From Tissierellia bacterium (GTDB lineage: Bacteria; Bacillota; Clostridia; Tissierellales; Peptoniphilaceae): a stretch of DNA of 64,000 bases. Of the stretch, positions 1-8,402 are shown piece by piece. The stretch covers positions 45,237 through 109,236 of the forward strand of contig JAAYFJ010000057.1 of the NCBI GenBank assembly GCA_012728295.1. Reading direction: 5' to 3'. The notes below the pieces were generated by a model. It saw only the letters and a program-made list of their open reading frames with translations, was not told the DNA's origin and did not search any database. The position numbers and the translations under genes were made by a program. The stretch's first letter is position 1. Each line of letters starts with the position of its first letter.

Positions 1-408
1 GGCGCTGATGACTATGTGGTTAAACCATTTAATGGCATGGAATTAGTGGCTAGAGTTAACTCTTGTTTAAGAAGATACAATATTACAAATCAACAAGAGC
101 AAGGGGATATGTTAAGAGTTAAAAACTTGGAATTAAACGATCGGACTAAAGAAGTGAGCGTATCTGGGACAAGCGTAAGTTTAACTCCATCGGAGTATAA
201 AATTCTAAAACTATTGATGCAAAGTCCGAATAGAGTCTATACTTCGAATCAGATATATGAACAAGTTTGGGGTGAAGAACCTTTGGATGTTAAGAAAATC
301 ATCTCAGTTCATATGTCACACTTGCGAGATAAAATAGAAATTGATCCTAGAAATCCCGAACTGATTAAGTCAATCTATGGCATGGGCTATAAGTTGGAAG
401 GTGATTAA
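1..408 (+). CDS. OmpR/PhoB-family response regulator, C-terminal part (truncated by window start)
   Basis: The window opens inside this gene; the frame is open from base 1. The first residues (GADDYVVKPF) are the end of a receiver domain, with the conserved Lys of the 'KPF' motif, so the phospho-acceptor Asp lies outside the window. The rest is a winged-helix DNA-binding domain of the OmpR/PhoB type, with 'LTPSEYKILKLL' and 'VHMSHLRDKIE' as the recognisable blocks. It is a transcription regulator activated by phosphorylation. A sensor kinase gene starts 3 bases downstream of its stop, so the two form one two-component system. The target genes are not evident. The only neighbour downstream is a decayed efflux gene, and an adjacent target may lie upstream of the window. 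Confidence 0.9.
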   Translation, partial: GADDYVVKPFNGMELVARVNSCLRRYNITNQQEQGDMLRVKNLELNDRTKEVSVSGTSVSLTPSEYKILKLLMQSPNRVYTSNQIYEQVWGEEPLDVKKIISVHMSHLRDKIEIDPRNPELIKSIYGMGYKLEGD

Positions 409-410
409 AT

Positions 411-1784
411 ATGATGGAGCAGAAACGGAGTTTTCGGGAGAATGTAAAAAGGCTTAGGAGTCATATTTGGTACAAGTTGACAAATTATTACTACTTGGAA
501 GAGATATATTATATGATATATTTCTTAGCCATAACAGTTAGTATTATTACTTTAACAGTGAGCTATAGCTATTCAGGATTAGGCATTATTTTAGAGCTGC
601 TCATTTTGATTTTGATAGCCTCCACAATAACCTTAACATTCCTTGGGATTGCAGTATTTATAAGGCATATTAGAAAGAAACAATTAGCTGATAGATCCCT
701 ATTGATGCAAATTTGGAAAAACTTCGGCAATAGAAATGGAATGAAATTGGCCGTGCTATTGTCTTTGGGAATGTTCTTGCTAGTGGGGCCATTTAACGTT
801 TGGGGAAATCCCGGTAAAGCCATGGTAGTTATTACAGGTGGAGGATTTGCATTAGCATTTTTCCATAGAAGCATAGAGATGCAGGTGTTGGAGCAAAATT
901 TAAGGAGAATCATCACGGGGAAAGAGCTAGAATTACCAGATAGGATAAGCGATAGCACAAAAGAAGACTTGGTATCTTTAGCAGAACTGCATAAACAAGT
1001 TGAAGCTTCCCTAATGACTAGCATAAACTCAGAACGTACGAAAACTGAGCTTATTACTAATATTTCTCACGATTTAAAAACACCACTGACTTCAATAATA
1101 AATTACGCTGATATATTGCAACAGCCTGACTTAACTGAAGAAGAAGACAAAAGGTTCAAGGATGTTCTTAGACGAAATGCTGAAAGGATGAAAGTTTTAA
1201 TAAATGATTTAGTATTTGCGACTAAGACCAATACAGGGAATTTAGAGATAATAACTTCGGAGCTAGAATTAAACGAGCTAGTATTGCAATGCTATAGTTT
1301 AGTAGATAGAGAATATGCAAAAAAAGATTTAGAATTGGTTTATGAATCTTCACATGATGCGATAATAATTGAAAGCGATGGAGACCATCTGAGTAGATTG
1401 GTAGAAAATCTGTTTAATAATAGTGCTAAATATGCATTAAATGGAACTAGAGTTTATGTAGATTCCACCTTTGAAGATAATAAAGCAACAGTATCTATTA
1501 AGAACATTTCAGAGCATGCCCTCAATATAAGCGTGGAAGAGTTGATGGAACGCTTTGTTAGAGGAGATAAATCTAGACATACAGAAGGTAGCGGATTAGG
1601 CTTGTATATTGCTGGTAACTTAGCTGAACTACTCGGAGGTAAGCTACTACTGAGCATAGATGGAGATTTATTTACAGCGAAACTGGTATTACCAGCTAAA
1701 TCAGGAGAAAACGAACCAGAACCAAAAGACGATAGTGAAACTCCAAAGAAATCAAATGATTCTACAGACCAAAAAGAGTTATAG
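411..1784 (+). CDS. Sensor histidine kinase (membrane-bound, VanS/PhoR-like architecture)
   Basis: This 457-residue kinase is the partner of the response regulator just upstream, 3 bases away. About four hydrophobic segments occupy roughly residues 25-165 with little extracytoplasmic sequence, so it probably senses something in the membrane. The HisKA H-box 'ISHDLKTPLTS' places the phospho-accepting His at about residue 220. The ATPase domain follows, with N-box 'LVENLFNNSAKY' near 330 and G-box 'GSGLGLYIAG' near 392. The C-terminal 30 residues are charged low-complexity sequence. Two ATGs lie side by side at 411 and 414 and either could be used. Family and activity are secure; the signal is unknown. 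Confidence 0.92.
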   Translation: MMEQKRSFRENVKRLRSHIWYKLTNYYYLEEIYYMIYFLAITVSIITLTVSYSYSGLGIILELLILILIASTITLTFLGIAVFIRHIRKKQLADRSLLMQIWKNFGNRNGMKLAVLLSLGMFLLVGPFNVWGNPGKAMVVITGGGFALAFFHRSIEMQVLEQNLRRIITGKELELPDRISDSTKEDLVSLAELHKQVEASLMTSINSERTKTELITNISHDLKTPLTSIINYADILQQPDLTEEEDKRFKDVLRRNAERMKVLINDLVFATKTNTGNLEIITSELELNELVLQCYSLVDREYAKKDLELVYESSHDAIIIESDGDHLSRLVENLFNNSAKYALNGTRVYVDSTFEDNKATVSIKNISEHALNISVEELMERFVRGDKSRHTEGSGLGLYIAGNLAELLGGKLLLSIDGDLFTAKLVLPAKSGENEPEPKDDSETPKKSNDSTDQKEL

Positions 1785-1799
1785 TAGTTAAATAAAGTG

Positions 1800-1851
1800 G
1801 GTTCTATAATATCCGTTGGGGATTTTACCCCCCTAACGATGGATAAAGAAC
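1800..1851. repeat. Palindromic ~51-bp repeat, copy A
   Basis: The left arm starts GGTTCTATAATATCCGTTGG and is followed by an imperfect inverted copy (CTAACGATGGATAAAGAAC), so the unit folds into one long hairpin. A closely related unit lies at 3468-3518 in the same orientation. The two bracket the decayed efflux gene. The unit resembles a small palindromic mobile repeat (MITE-like) or fused transposon ends. Copy A may also serve as a terminator after the histidine kinase gene. The family is not recognised. Confidence 0.6.
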
Positions 1852-1926
1852 AATTAATTATGATATACCAAAAATCTATAAAGTAGATATTGAACAAACA
1901 ATTTTAGCTATATGAAAGGGGAACAA

Positions 1927-2016
1927 ATGTTTCTATCTCGCGTGATTAATTTAAGCTTCAAACTCTGTGCAAGGTCCAATGTTGGGATGAAGCTTGTACA
2001 GAGTAGTCGTTTCTAA
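1927..2016 (+). CDS. Putative 29-residue leader peptide of an antibiotic-efflux gene
   Basis: This short frame begins MFLSRVINLSF and has a strong ribosome site (GAAAGGGGA, 5 bases before the ATG), too short to be a usual gene call. It overlaps a set of competing hairpins and precedes a Mef-like efflux pseudogene by 65 bases. The arrangement is that of the leader peptides that control macrolide-resistance genes by ribosome stalling. The peptide sequence itself is not recognised and function is inferred from position only. Confidence 0.45.
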   Translation: MFLSRVINLSFKLCARSNVGMKLVQSSRF

Positions 2017-2076
2017 TTTCATCCTCATTGGATTTTGTACTTAAAAATAAACCAATCAATTATTTTTAAGGAGATT
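1962..2076 (+). promoter_or_regulatory. Attenuator-like competing hairpins upstream of the efflux pseudogene
   Basis: Three pairings can be read directly. Segment 1962-1973 (ACTCTGTGCAAG) pairs with 1993-2004 (CTTGTACAGAGT). Segment 1975-1991 (TCCAATGTTGGGATGAA) pairs alternatively with 2018-2032 (TTCATCCTCATTGGA). A third AU-only hairpin, TTAAAAATAA with TTATTTTTAA (about 2040-2070), reaches the ribosome-binding site of the following gene. Mutually exclusive hairpins overlapping a translated leader are the signature of ribosome-mediated attenuation in macrolide/lincosamide resistance genes. The inducing drug is unknown. Confidence 0.5.
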
Positions 2077-2081
2077 ATTCA

Positions 2082-3369
2082 ATGAAAACAAAACACTATA
2101 GTAATTTTATTATATTTTGGGCATCGCAGACAGTCTCGCAATTGGGAAGTTCCATGACAAGTTTTGCCCTTATCATATGGGCGTTTAAACAAACTCATGA
2201 AACAATGACTGTTTCGTATTTAATGTTCTTTTCGTACTGCCTTATGTTCTGATAAGCTTATTCGCAGGTTCATTTGTCGATCGGCATGCAAAGAAAGCGA
2301 TTCTATTATGGTCTGACACCATTGCTTTTTTGTGTTCAGCTACCATAGCGGGTCTGCTCTTATTCGGAAAGCTTGGCTTATGGCATATTTATGTTGTCAA
2401 TATCCTAACGGGATTTATGCATTCTGTTCAATCTCCAGCCTCTGCTGTAGCCGTTGGATTAATGGTACCTGAAAGCAGAAGATCGAATGCAAGCGGATTA
2501 AATTCCTTATCTTCTTCTGCTTTAACCATTGTAACCCCTATGCTTGCAGGAGCAATCAGCTCATTATGGGGTCTAAATGGTATCAAAATTATCGATATGA
2601 TTACATTTGCCTTTGCATTTCTTATGCTACTATTTTCGTTGATATACCTGAAGTCATAACATTCAAGAAGACTGTCAATGAGAAATTGTTTAATGGTTAC
2701 AGAAAGGGAGTTCAATTCCTTTTAGAGCATCGAGGGATAGGATATTTAATGCTCAGTAGTGCTGTGCTTAATTTCTTTTCCCGTTTAACGTATGAGAATA
2801 TTTTACCAGCCATGATTATTTCAAGAACTGGTGGTAATGATTTCGTCCTTGGAATCATCAGTTCCGTGCTCGGAGCTGGCGGAATCCTTGGCGGATTATT
2901 TGTTTCATTCTTTAAACTACCTGGTAAGCCAGTAAAGATATACTTTTTAGCCGCAGCTCTATCCTTTTTATTCGGTGACATTCTAATTGGACTAAGCCAA
3001 TCCACTCCAGTATGGTGTTTGGCGGGCATTGCCGCTAGCTTTCCTATCCCATTTGTCATTGCTGTACATAATGTCATCATTTACAAGCTCATCTAAACCA
3101 GTGTACAAGGAAGAGTCTTTGCAGTGAGAAACGTGTTGCAGTATACGACCATTTCAGCAGGTATTTTCTTAGGCGGATTCTTAGCCGATTTTGTATTTGA
3201 ACCGTTCATGCATTCAAAGAATCCTTTTGCACTTTTTTTACAGAATATTGTTGGTAGTGGAGCGGGGTCTGGAATGGCAGTGATGTTTCTTTGTACGGGA
3301 ATACTTGGCAGCCTAAGCTGCTTCATTTGGTATAAAAACCGAGACATTAAGCACCTCGAGAAAATTTAA
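2082..3369 (+). pseudogene. MFS drug-efflux transporter, Mef-like (decayed)
   Basis: The gene starts at ATG 2082 after the ribosome site AAGGAG and encodes the N-terminus of a 12-helix major-facilitator exporter (MKTKHYSNFIIFWASQTVSQ). Frame is lost near 2238: one missing base restores '..SYLPYVLISLFAGSFVD' and the frame then runs to 2659. A second shift lies near 2630-2640, where the reading resumes as FVDIPEVITFKK. The stop TAA at 3094 interrupts the same frame, which continues (GRVFAVRNVLQYTT) to 3369. Total length, about 425 codons, fits the macrolide-efflux (Mef/MefE-like) branch. Two frameshifts and one nonsense codon make it a pseudogene rather than a sequencing slip. The drug specificity is inferred from family resemblance and from the attenuator-type leader. 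Confidence 0.82.
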
Positions 3370-3467
3370 GATTATGCGGTGCAAGTATTTATATTTACCT
3401 CTGTTCCAAATTGCATTCCTCCTTTATTTCTCGAGCTACGCTCAAAAAACTTTATACAAATAAAATT

Positions 3468-3518
3468 GGTTCTATAATATCCGTTGAGAGTTTTATCCCC
3501 AACGAATAATATAGAACC
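3468..3518. repeat. Palindromic ~51-bp repeat, copy B
   Basis: This copy begins GGTTCTATAATATCCGTTGA and ends CCCCAACGAATAATATAGAACC in inverted orientation. The two arms pair over about 22 bases with few mismatches around a short TTTTAT centre. It is the better-preserved partner of copy A (1800-1851) and sits just beyond the efflux pseudogene. No transposase is associated with either copy. It may mark the edges of an acquired segment. Confidence 0.6.
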
Positions 3519-3583
3519 TTTTAATACCCCCAAATCCTTGTCTGGATTTAGGGGTTCAGTTAATAGCTATTTTATCTGTTTTT

Positions 3584-4204
3584 TTATTCCATAACATTTG
3601 CTTTAGTTATATATTCTTGATATTTATTATGATTTGCAATAGCAAATGCAATAAGAAAAACTGAAACAATAATTGCCGCTATACCCAATACTATGTTCTT
3701 AAGGATACCAGGATTAGATATGTTTTGATAGAGATTATAAAGTAGATAGACTAAGAGTATGACTATTGGCTGAAGATAAGCGTTCCTAATATTTTTAAAT
3801 TGTTGCGCTATATCAAAGTTACTTGTGAGCAGTGGCTCAGGAGTCGTCCCTTTATTTTCCACTATTAATATTTCTTTATTCAAATCACCAAATGAAGAAG
3901 CGATTTTTCCGGATCCTTTTGAGTAAAGCCTTAATTTAAACTTACCTAATGCAATATTACCTTGATTTATGGGAGCACGAAAAGTTTTAATATCACCATA
4001 TTGTAACATGCTAAGATAATCGCGATTGCATCTAAGAGAATTTGCACCTATGAATTGCGTAGTATAAGAATACTGCTCGGGAGATTTTTCAAATTCATAG
4101 ATAAAATTATTTACCGATTTAAGTCTATAACCTTTTGAAGCCATGGTATTTAACCATATCTGAATATCAGCGAAAGGATCTAAAAAGAATTTAAATTTTT
4201 TCAT
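3584..4204 (-). CDS. DUF2812 membrane protein, partner of a PadR regulator
   Basis: The N-terminal half has the hallmarks of the DUF2812 family ('KFKFFLDPFADIQIWLNTMASKGYRL'-like opening, aromatic and basic). Two hydrophobic segments near the C-terminus (about residues 140-195, 'PIVILLVYLLYNLYQ' and 'VLGIAAIIVSVFLIAFAI') anchor it to the membrane. Length is 206 residues. Its start overlaps the end of the PadR gene by 14 bases, so the two are co-translated. DUF2812 genes habitually sit directly behind PadR regulators in Firmicutes. The biochemical role is unknown; an envelope-stress or anti-regulator function is only a guess. Confidence 0.8.
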   Translation of the reverse strand: MKKFKFFLDPFADIQIWLNTMASKGYRLKSVNNFIYEFEKSPEQYSYTTQFIGANSLRCNRDYLSMLQYGDIKTFRAPINQGNIALGKFKLRLYSKGSGKIASSFGDLNKEILIVENKGTTPEPLLTSNFDIAQQFKNIRNAYLQPIVILLVYLLYNLYQNISNPGILKNIVLGIAAIIVSVFLIAFAIANHNKYQEYITKANVME

Positions 4205-4532
4205 GGTAGTCTCCTTTAATAGTCTCTACAAGGTCTAATAATTTCGTAAGACGAATTTGTTCTCTCTCAACTTGCTCTTTTCCAACATCTGTAATTATAT
4301 AATTAATACGCCGACCTTCCTTTGATGATTCCTTTATCCACTTTTTTTCCAACATGTTATTCAATGCGCCATAGAGGGTTCCCATTCCCAGCTTTACCCT
4401 GTTGTTTGTCAAATTTTCAATATGTAGTTTAACACCATAACCATGGAGTTCTTCATAGAGCGAAAGAAGTATTAATAAGGAAGTTTCCGTTAGTGCTCCA
4501 CTTGATAAGTTATCTCTCATATCCCACCTCAC
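4191..4532 (-). CDS. PadR-family transcriptional regulator
   Basis: This is a 113-residue PadR winged-helix protein: 'LSSGALTETSLLILLSLYEELHGYGV' is the family's N-terminal helix block, and 'GTLYGALNNMLEKKWI' is the recognition region, followed by the beta wing ('RRINYIITDVGKEQV'). PadR proteins are usually dimeric repressors that bind AT-rich palindromes in their own promoter and are released by small hydrophobic ligands. It is first gene of a two-gene operon with the DUF2812 membrane protein (14-base overlap) and is divergent from the metal importer genes beginning at 4657. Autoregulation is likely but no clear operator was singled out. Confidence 0.9.
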   Translation of the reverse strand: MRWDMRDNLSSGALTETSLLILLSLYEELHGYGVKLHIENLTNNRVKLGMGTLYGALNNMLEKKWIKESSKEGRRINYIITDVGKEQVEREQIRLTKLLDLVETIKGDYHEKI

Positions 4533-4656
4533 TATATCACTAAACGTAGTATTATAGTATCATCGTTTGGTTAATAATGCAAATCAAACTTTTGAGAATA
4601 CATATCATTATTAAGGGTATTTATTTAAATAGATTATTCTTGGTAGGGAGGTACTT

Positions 4657-5595
4657 ATGAGCAAATTAATCAAAATATTAATAATATCGATAATAGCCTC
4701 GTTAATGTTAGCAAGTTGTTCCGGAAGAACTAATGCAGACATAGAGAAGCTAGACCATAATAAGAAGACTGTGACCGTAACAACATCATTTTTAGAGGAC
4801 ATGGTATATCAACTGGCTGGCGACCTAGTAAATATAAGGTTATTAATTCCTGCTGGAGAAGATCCTCATTTATATATTGCAAAGCCTAGAGACTTGGACA
4901 AACTAATGGACACCGATTTGGTATTATATCACGGTCTCCATTTCGAAGGGAAACTAGCTTTTGCACTGGAATCTATTGGCAAGGCAGTTTCTAGTGATTT
5001 CACTCCATCTGAACTGGGAGTGATGGATGATGATGGGGATGAAGTTGTGGATCCCCACTTTTGGTTTGATATAAAGCTATATAAAAAAGCAGTTCAAACA
5101 GCATCGTTGGAAATGATTAAGCTCTTACCCGAGCATAGAGAGATTATAGAGCAAAATACAAAAATATATCTGATGGAATTAGATAGACTTAATATTTCTT
5201 TAAAAGAAGATATGGATAGCATATTAGTAGAGCGTAGATTTTTAATAACACCACACGATGCTTTCAATTATTTTTCAAGGCAGTTTAATATTCCCGTAAT
5301 GGCGCCACAAGGCATTGGCACTGATTCAGAAGTGGCAAACAAGGATATTGAAGAAACGGTGGACTTTATTGTAAGACATAAAATCAAGGCAGTTTTTGTG
5401 GAGTCTACTAGTGATCCTGCTCGGATGGAAAAGCTTAAAGAGGCGTGCAGACATAAAGGTCATGACATTATCGTGGTGAGTGGAGAAGGTAGGGAGCTCT
5501 TCTCGGATTCACTAGGGCCTAAGGGAAGTGTAGGGGACACTTATATAGATATGTATAAGCATAATGTCCAGTTGATTGTGGAAAATTTAAATTAA
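4657..5595 (+). CDS. Metal ABC transporter substrate-binding lipoprotein (TroA/ZnuA family)
   Basis: Signal peptide with lipobox LASC (lipidated Cys at about residue 21) anchors this 312-residue protein outside the membrane. The four cluster A-I metal ligands are visible: His71 in 'EDPHLY', His134 in 'DPHFWFD', His200 in 'TPHDAF' and Asp298 in 'TYIDMY'. His at the third site, in a TroA-like 'HDAF' block followed by 'GIGTDSE', points to a TroA-type Zn/Mn binder rather than a PsaA-type Mn binder, which has Glu there. No His-rich loop is present. It is first gene of a four-gene importer operon running to 8351. The metal, zinc or manganese, cannot be decided from sequence. Confidence 0.88.
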   Translation: MSKLIKILIISIIASLMLASCSGRTNADIEKLDHNKKTVTVTTSFLEDMVYQLAGDLVNIRLLIPAGEDPHLYIAKPRDLDKLMDTDLVLYHGLHFEGKLAFALESIGKAVSSDFTPSELGVMDDDGDEVVDPHFWFDIKLYKKAVQTASLEMIKLLPEHREIIEQNTKIYLMELDRLNISLKEDMDSILVERRFLITPHDAFNYFSRQFNIPVMAPQGIGTDSEVANKDIEETVDFIVRHKIKAVFVESTSDPARMEKLKEACRHKGHDIIVVSGEGRELFSDSLGPKGSVGDTYIDMYKHNVQLIVENLN

Positions 5596-5610
5596 GTCGA
5601 GGTGATGTAT

Positions 5611-6336
5611 GTGAAGGAAGTCATTGTGAAAGTAGAGGATTTAACTGTCGCTTACCATGATAAGCCAGTATTGTGGGATAATGATGTGAATATTGTGGAA
5701 AACAGCAGAACGGCAATTATAGGACCAAATGGTGCAGGAAAGTCAACTTTGATAAAAGGTATTCTGGGTTTGCAGAAAAAACTCTCTGGAGATGTTTTGA
5801 TTATGGGGGAACCTTTTAAAAAGGTTCAAAAGCAAATAGCATATATACCCCAGGCGAACTCAGTAAATTGGGATTTTCCAACTACAGCATTAGATGTGGT
5901 ATTAATGGGAAGATATGTTCATTTAGGTTGGATAAAAAGACCTACTAAAGAAGATAGATTAATAGCTAAAGCTGCTCTTGAACAAATGGGTATGGAAAAA
6001 TATAGCAATAGACAAATTTCTCAGCTTTCTGGTGGACAAAGGCAAAGAGTATTTATAGCAAGAGCCATTGCTCAAGATGCAAAATTATATTTTATGGATG
6101 AACCTTTGGCGGGTGTAGATAAGATGACGGAAAATGTGATAATGGATTTTTTGAGAAAGGCTCAGGGTGAGGGTAAGACTTCGGTGGTGGTTCATCATGA
6201 TTTAAAAACTGTAAAAGAATATTTTGATCATGTGGTTATTATTAATAAAATGGTAATTGCAGAAGGACCTGTGGAAGTGGTACTAACCAAAGAAAATTTG
6301 GAAAGGGCTGGAATGGTAGGTGATTTCCTTGTTTGA
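5611..6336 (+). CDS. Metal ABC transporter ATP-binding protein
   Basis: ATPase of the TroB/ZnuC type, about 241 residues. Walker A is 'GPNGAGKST', the signature is 'LSGGQRQRV' and Walker B ends 'LYFMDEP', followed by the switch His ('VVHHD'). In-frame starts exist at 5602 and 5605, but these sit on the GAGGTG ribosome site. GTG 5611 (MKEVIVKVEDL) has the proper spacing and is chosen here. It powers metal uptake with the two permeases that follow and overlaps the first of them by 17 bases, a sign of coupled translation. Confidence 0.88.
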   Translation: MKEVIVKVEDLTVAYHDKPVLWDNDVNIVENSRTAIIGPNGAGKSTLIKGILGLQKKLSGDVLIMGEPFKKVQKQIAYIPQANSVNWDFPTTALDVVLMGRYVHLGWIKRPTKEDRLIAKAALEQMGMEKYSNRQISQLSGGQRQRVFIARAIAQDAKLYFMDEPLAGVDKMTENVIMDFLRKAQGEGKTSVVVHHDLKTVKEYFDHVVIINKMVIAEGPVEVVLTKENLERAGMVGDFLV

Positions 6337-7222
6337 TTTGGAAATATTATCTAGCTATTCTTTTCAAGTTGTAGCACTGGGGACTTTTATTATGGCTTTG
6401 GCAGCAGGCGCAGTAGGGTGCATTACTGTGCTTAAAGGGCAGTCTTTAATTGGAGATGCCATTGGTCACGCTTCTTTTCCAGGCATAATATTAGCCTTTA
6501 TGTTATTTATGCAAAGAGATCCCATATTGCTCATGGCTGGAGCGATTGTATCGGGAACCGTGGCGTTTATAATGATTCAAGTTATACGGGCAAATTCCAA
6601 ACTGGGGCTGGACTCGGTATTGGCGGTTGTCTTGTCTTCATTTTTTGGATTGGGTATGGTATTAAAAAGCTATATTCAAGGTAATCAGAGTTTTTCAGGG
6701 GCATCTCAATCGGGTCTACAAAACTATATCTTTGGACAGGCAGCATATATGCTAAAAGCCGATGTAAAGATTATTTTCGCCATAGCCATACCTTCCATAT
6801 TATTATTGGTAATATTTTATAAAGAGCTGAAAGTTTTCGTTTTTGATGAAATATATTCAAAGACCATTGGATTTAGCTCCAAGCTATTATATGGAATAAT
6901 AGTATTAATGACCATGGGAATTATAGGTACTGGGCTAAAGATTGTGGGAGCGATACTTATTTCCTCTATGCTCATAGTGCCGGCAATAACTGCCATGCAG
7001 TGGAGCAATAAATTTAATGTAGTACTTCTAATTGCAGCGTTGGTTGGGGGAATGTCATCTATTCTGGGAACGTATATATCTACGGTATTTCGAGGAATTT
7101 CAACTGGGCCCATGATTATATTAATCATGACGACATTTGCTTTTATTTCCTTGATAGTTGGACCTCATGGCATGATTGCTAATCTAAAGATGAGGAGAGA
7201 TTTTCATGAGTCAAATTTTTGA
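6320..7222 (+). CDS. Metal ABC transporter permease 1 (TroC/ZnuB family)
   Basis: This permease of about 300 residues has the eight or so hydrophobic segments and the 'GDAIGHASFPGI' block typical of the ABC-3 permease family that imports Zn2+/Mn2+. GTG 6320 overlaps the ATPase gene by 17 bases; TTG 6329 is an alternative start. A second, distinct ABC-3 permease follows, so the channel is probably a heterodimer as in the TroCD and MntCD systems. Together with the lipoprotein and ATPase it forms a complete importer. Confidence 0.88.
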   Translation: MISLFDLEILSSYSFQVVALGTFIMALAAGAVGCITVLKGQSLIGDAIGHASFPGIILAFMLFMQRDPILLMAGAIVSGTVAFIMIQVIRANSKLGLDSVLAVVLSSFFGLGMVLKSYIQGNQSFSGASQSGLQNYIFGQAAYMLKADVKIIFAIAIPSILLLVIFYKELKVFVFDEIYSKTIGFSSKLLYGIIVLMTMGIIGTGLKIVGAILISSMLIVPAITAMQWSNKFNVVLLIAALVGGMSSILGTYISTVFRGISTGPMIILIMTTFAFISLIVGPHGMIANLKMRRDFHESNF

Positions 7223-8351
7223 TATTTCAAACAATCTGTCTTCGGGACAACAAATATTATTGGTCTTAATAATAACTTCCGTTAGCTGCGCTATAATAGG
7301 TAGCTTTTTAGTGTTGCGAAAATTATCTATGGTTTCAGATGCACTATCTCATTCAGTGCTATTGGGAATTGTAGTGGCATTTTTTGTTACCAACGATGTA
7401 GCTTCCCCGTGGCTAATAGTAGGAGCAGCTATATTTGGTATATTTACAGTTATGGCAATAGAAGTTTTATCTGGATCTGGTATGGTGAAAAACGATGATG
7501 CCGTAGGAATAATATTTCCTTTATTCTTCTCTTTAGCTGTAATATTGATTACAAAATACGCTAGAAATGTTCACATAGATACAGATATGGTCTTAATGGG
7601 AGAAGTGATAATGGCACCGCTGGCGAAAATCACAGTAGCTGAAGCGACCATGCCAAAAGCGTTTCTGTATATGGGAATTATGCTCTTGATAAATGTAGTT
7701 TTCATTACTGTATTCTATAAAGAATTAAAGGTGAGCACCTTTGATGGGCAATTTGCCACTATTGCCGGATTTTCTTCTGTGGCTTTATTCTACGCATTGA
7801 TGAGTCTTACGTCATTTACAACGGTGGTAGCTTTTGATGCTGTAGGTGCCATATTGGTGATTTCATTTTTAACAGCACCTGGTGCTTCTGCATATTTAAT
7901 AACTAAGGATTTGAAATGGACTGTAATTTTATCAGGAATATTCGGTGCAGTAAATGCTATATTAGGCTATACTCTATCTATGAGATATAATGTATCCATG
8001 TCAGGCATGACGGCAACAATGGCAGGTATGACATTTTTGCTTACTTTCCTATTTAATAAAGATGGATATATCACCTCTATGATGAGGAAAATTCGAAATA
8101 GAAAAAACTATAGAATGGAAATACTAATAATGCACATTGGAAACCACATGGGAGAATCATGCGAGATTGAAGAGCTGGGAATACGTACTCTAGAGGACCA
8201 CTTGCAGTGGAAACATGAAGATTTATTGTGGACAGTTGAAAGACTTATAAACCAGGGAATATTAAGGAAAAACGAAAAGAAAGAGATATTCCAGCTGACA
8301 GATAGAGGTTTTGATAAGTTTAACAAAATTAAAAAGAGTTATGGAATGTAA
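7206..8351 (+). CDS. Metal ABC transporter permease 2 with C-terminal winged-helix-like domain
   Basis: Residues 1 to about 295 are an ABC-3 family permease ('SDALSHSVLLGIV' block, eight hydrophobic segments). From about residue 300 the chain continues with roughly 80 charged residues that look like a winged helix: 'MEILIMHIGNHMGESCEIEELG', 'WTVERLINQGILRKNEKKEI', 'FQLTDRGFDKF'. This gives 381 residues, well over the usual 270-300. The tail would lie in the cytoplasm. Known relatives (for example MntC/MntD and TroD types) sometimes carry C-terminal extensions, so a regulatory or DtxR-like origin is plausible. It overlaps the upstream permease by 17 bases. Confidence 0.87.
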   Translation: MSQIFDISNNLSSGQQILLVLIITSVSCAIIGSFLVLRKLSMVSDALSHSVLLGIVVAFFVTNDVASPWLIVGAAIFGIFTVMAIEVLSGSGMVKNDDAVGIIFPLFFSLAVILITKYARNVHIDTDMVLMGEVIMAPLAKITVAEATMPKAFLYMGIMLLINVVFITVFYKELKVSTFDGQFATIAGFSSVALFYALMSLTSFTTVVAFDAVGAILVISFLTAPGASAYLITKDLKWTVILSGIFGAVNAILGYTLSMRYNVSMSGMTATMAGMTFLLTFLFNKDGYITSMMRKIRNRKNYRMEILIMHIGNHMGESCEIEELGIRTLEDHLQWKHEDLLWTVERLINQGILRKNEKKEIFQLTDRGFDKFNKIKKSYGM

Positions 8352-8402
8352 AAATAGTATTAAGGAGAATTGATTGAAAATAATTTCAAAAGGAGTGGCA
8401 AA

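Noticed and set aside
2330..3369. Separate small membrane-protein genes after 2330
   Set aside because: They are consecutive pieces of one MFS transporter in shifted frames, joined by two indels and one stop.
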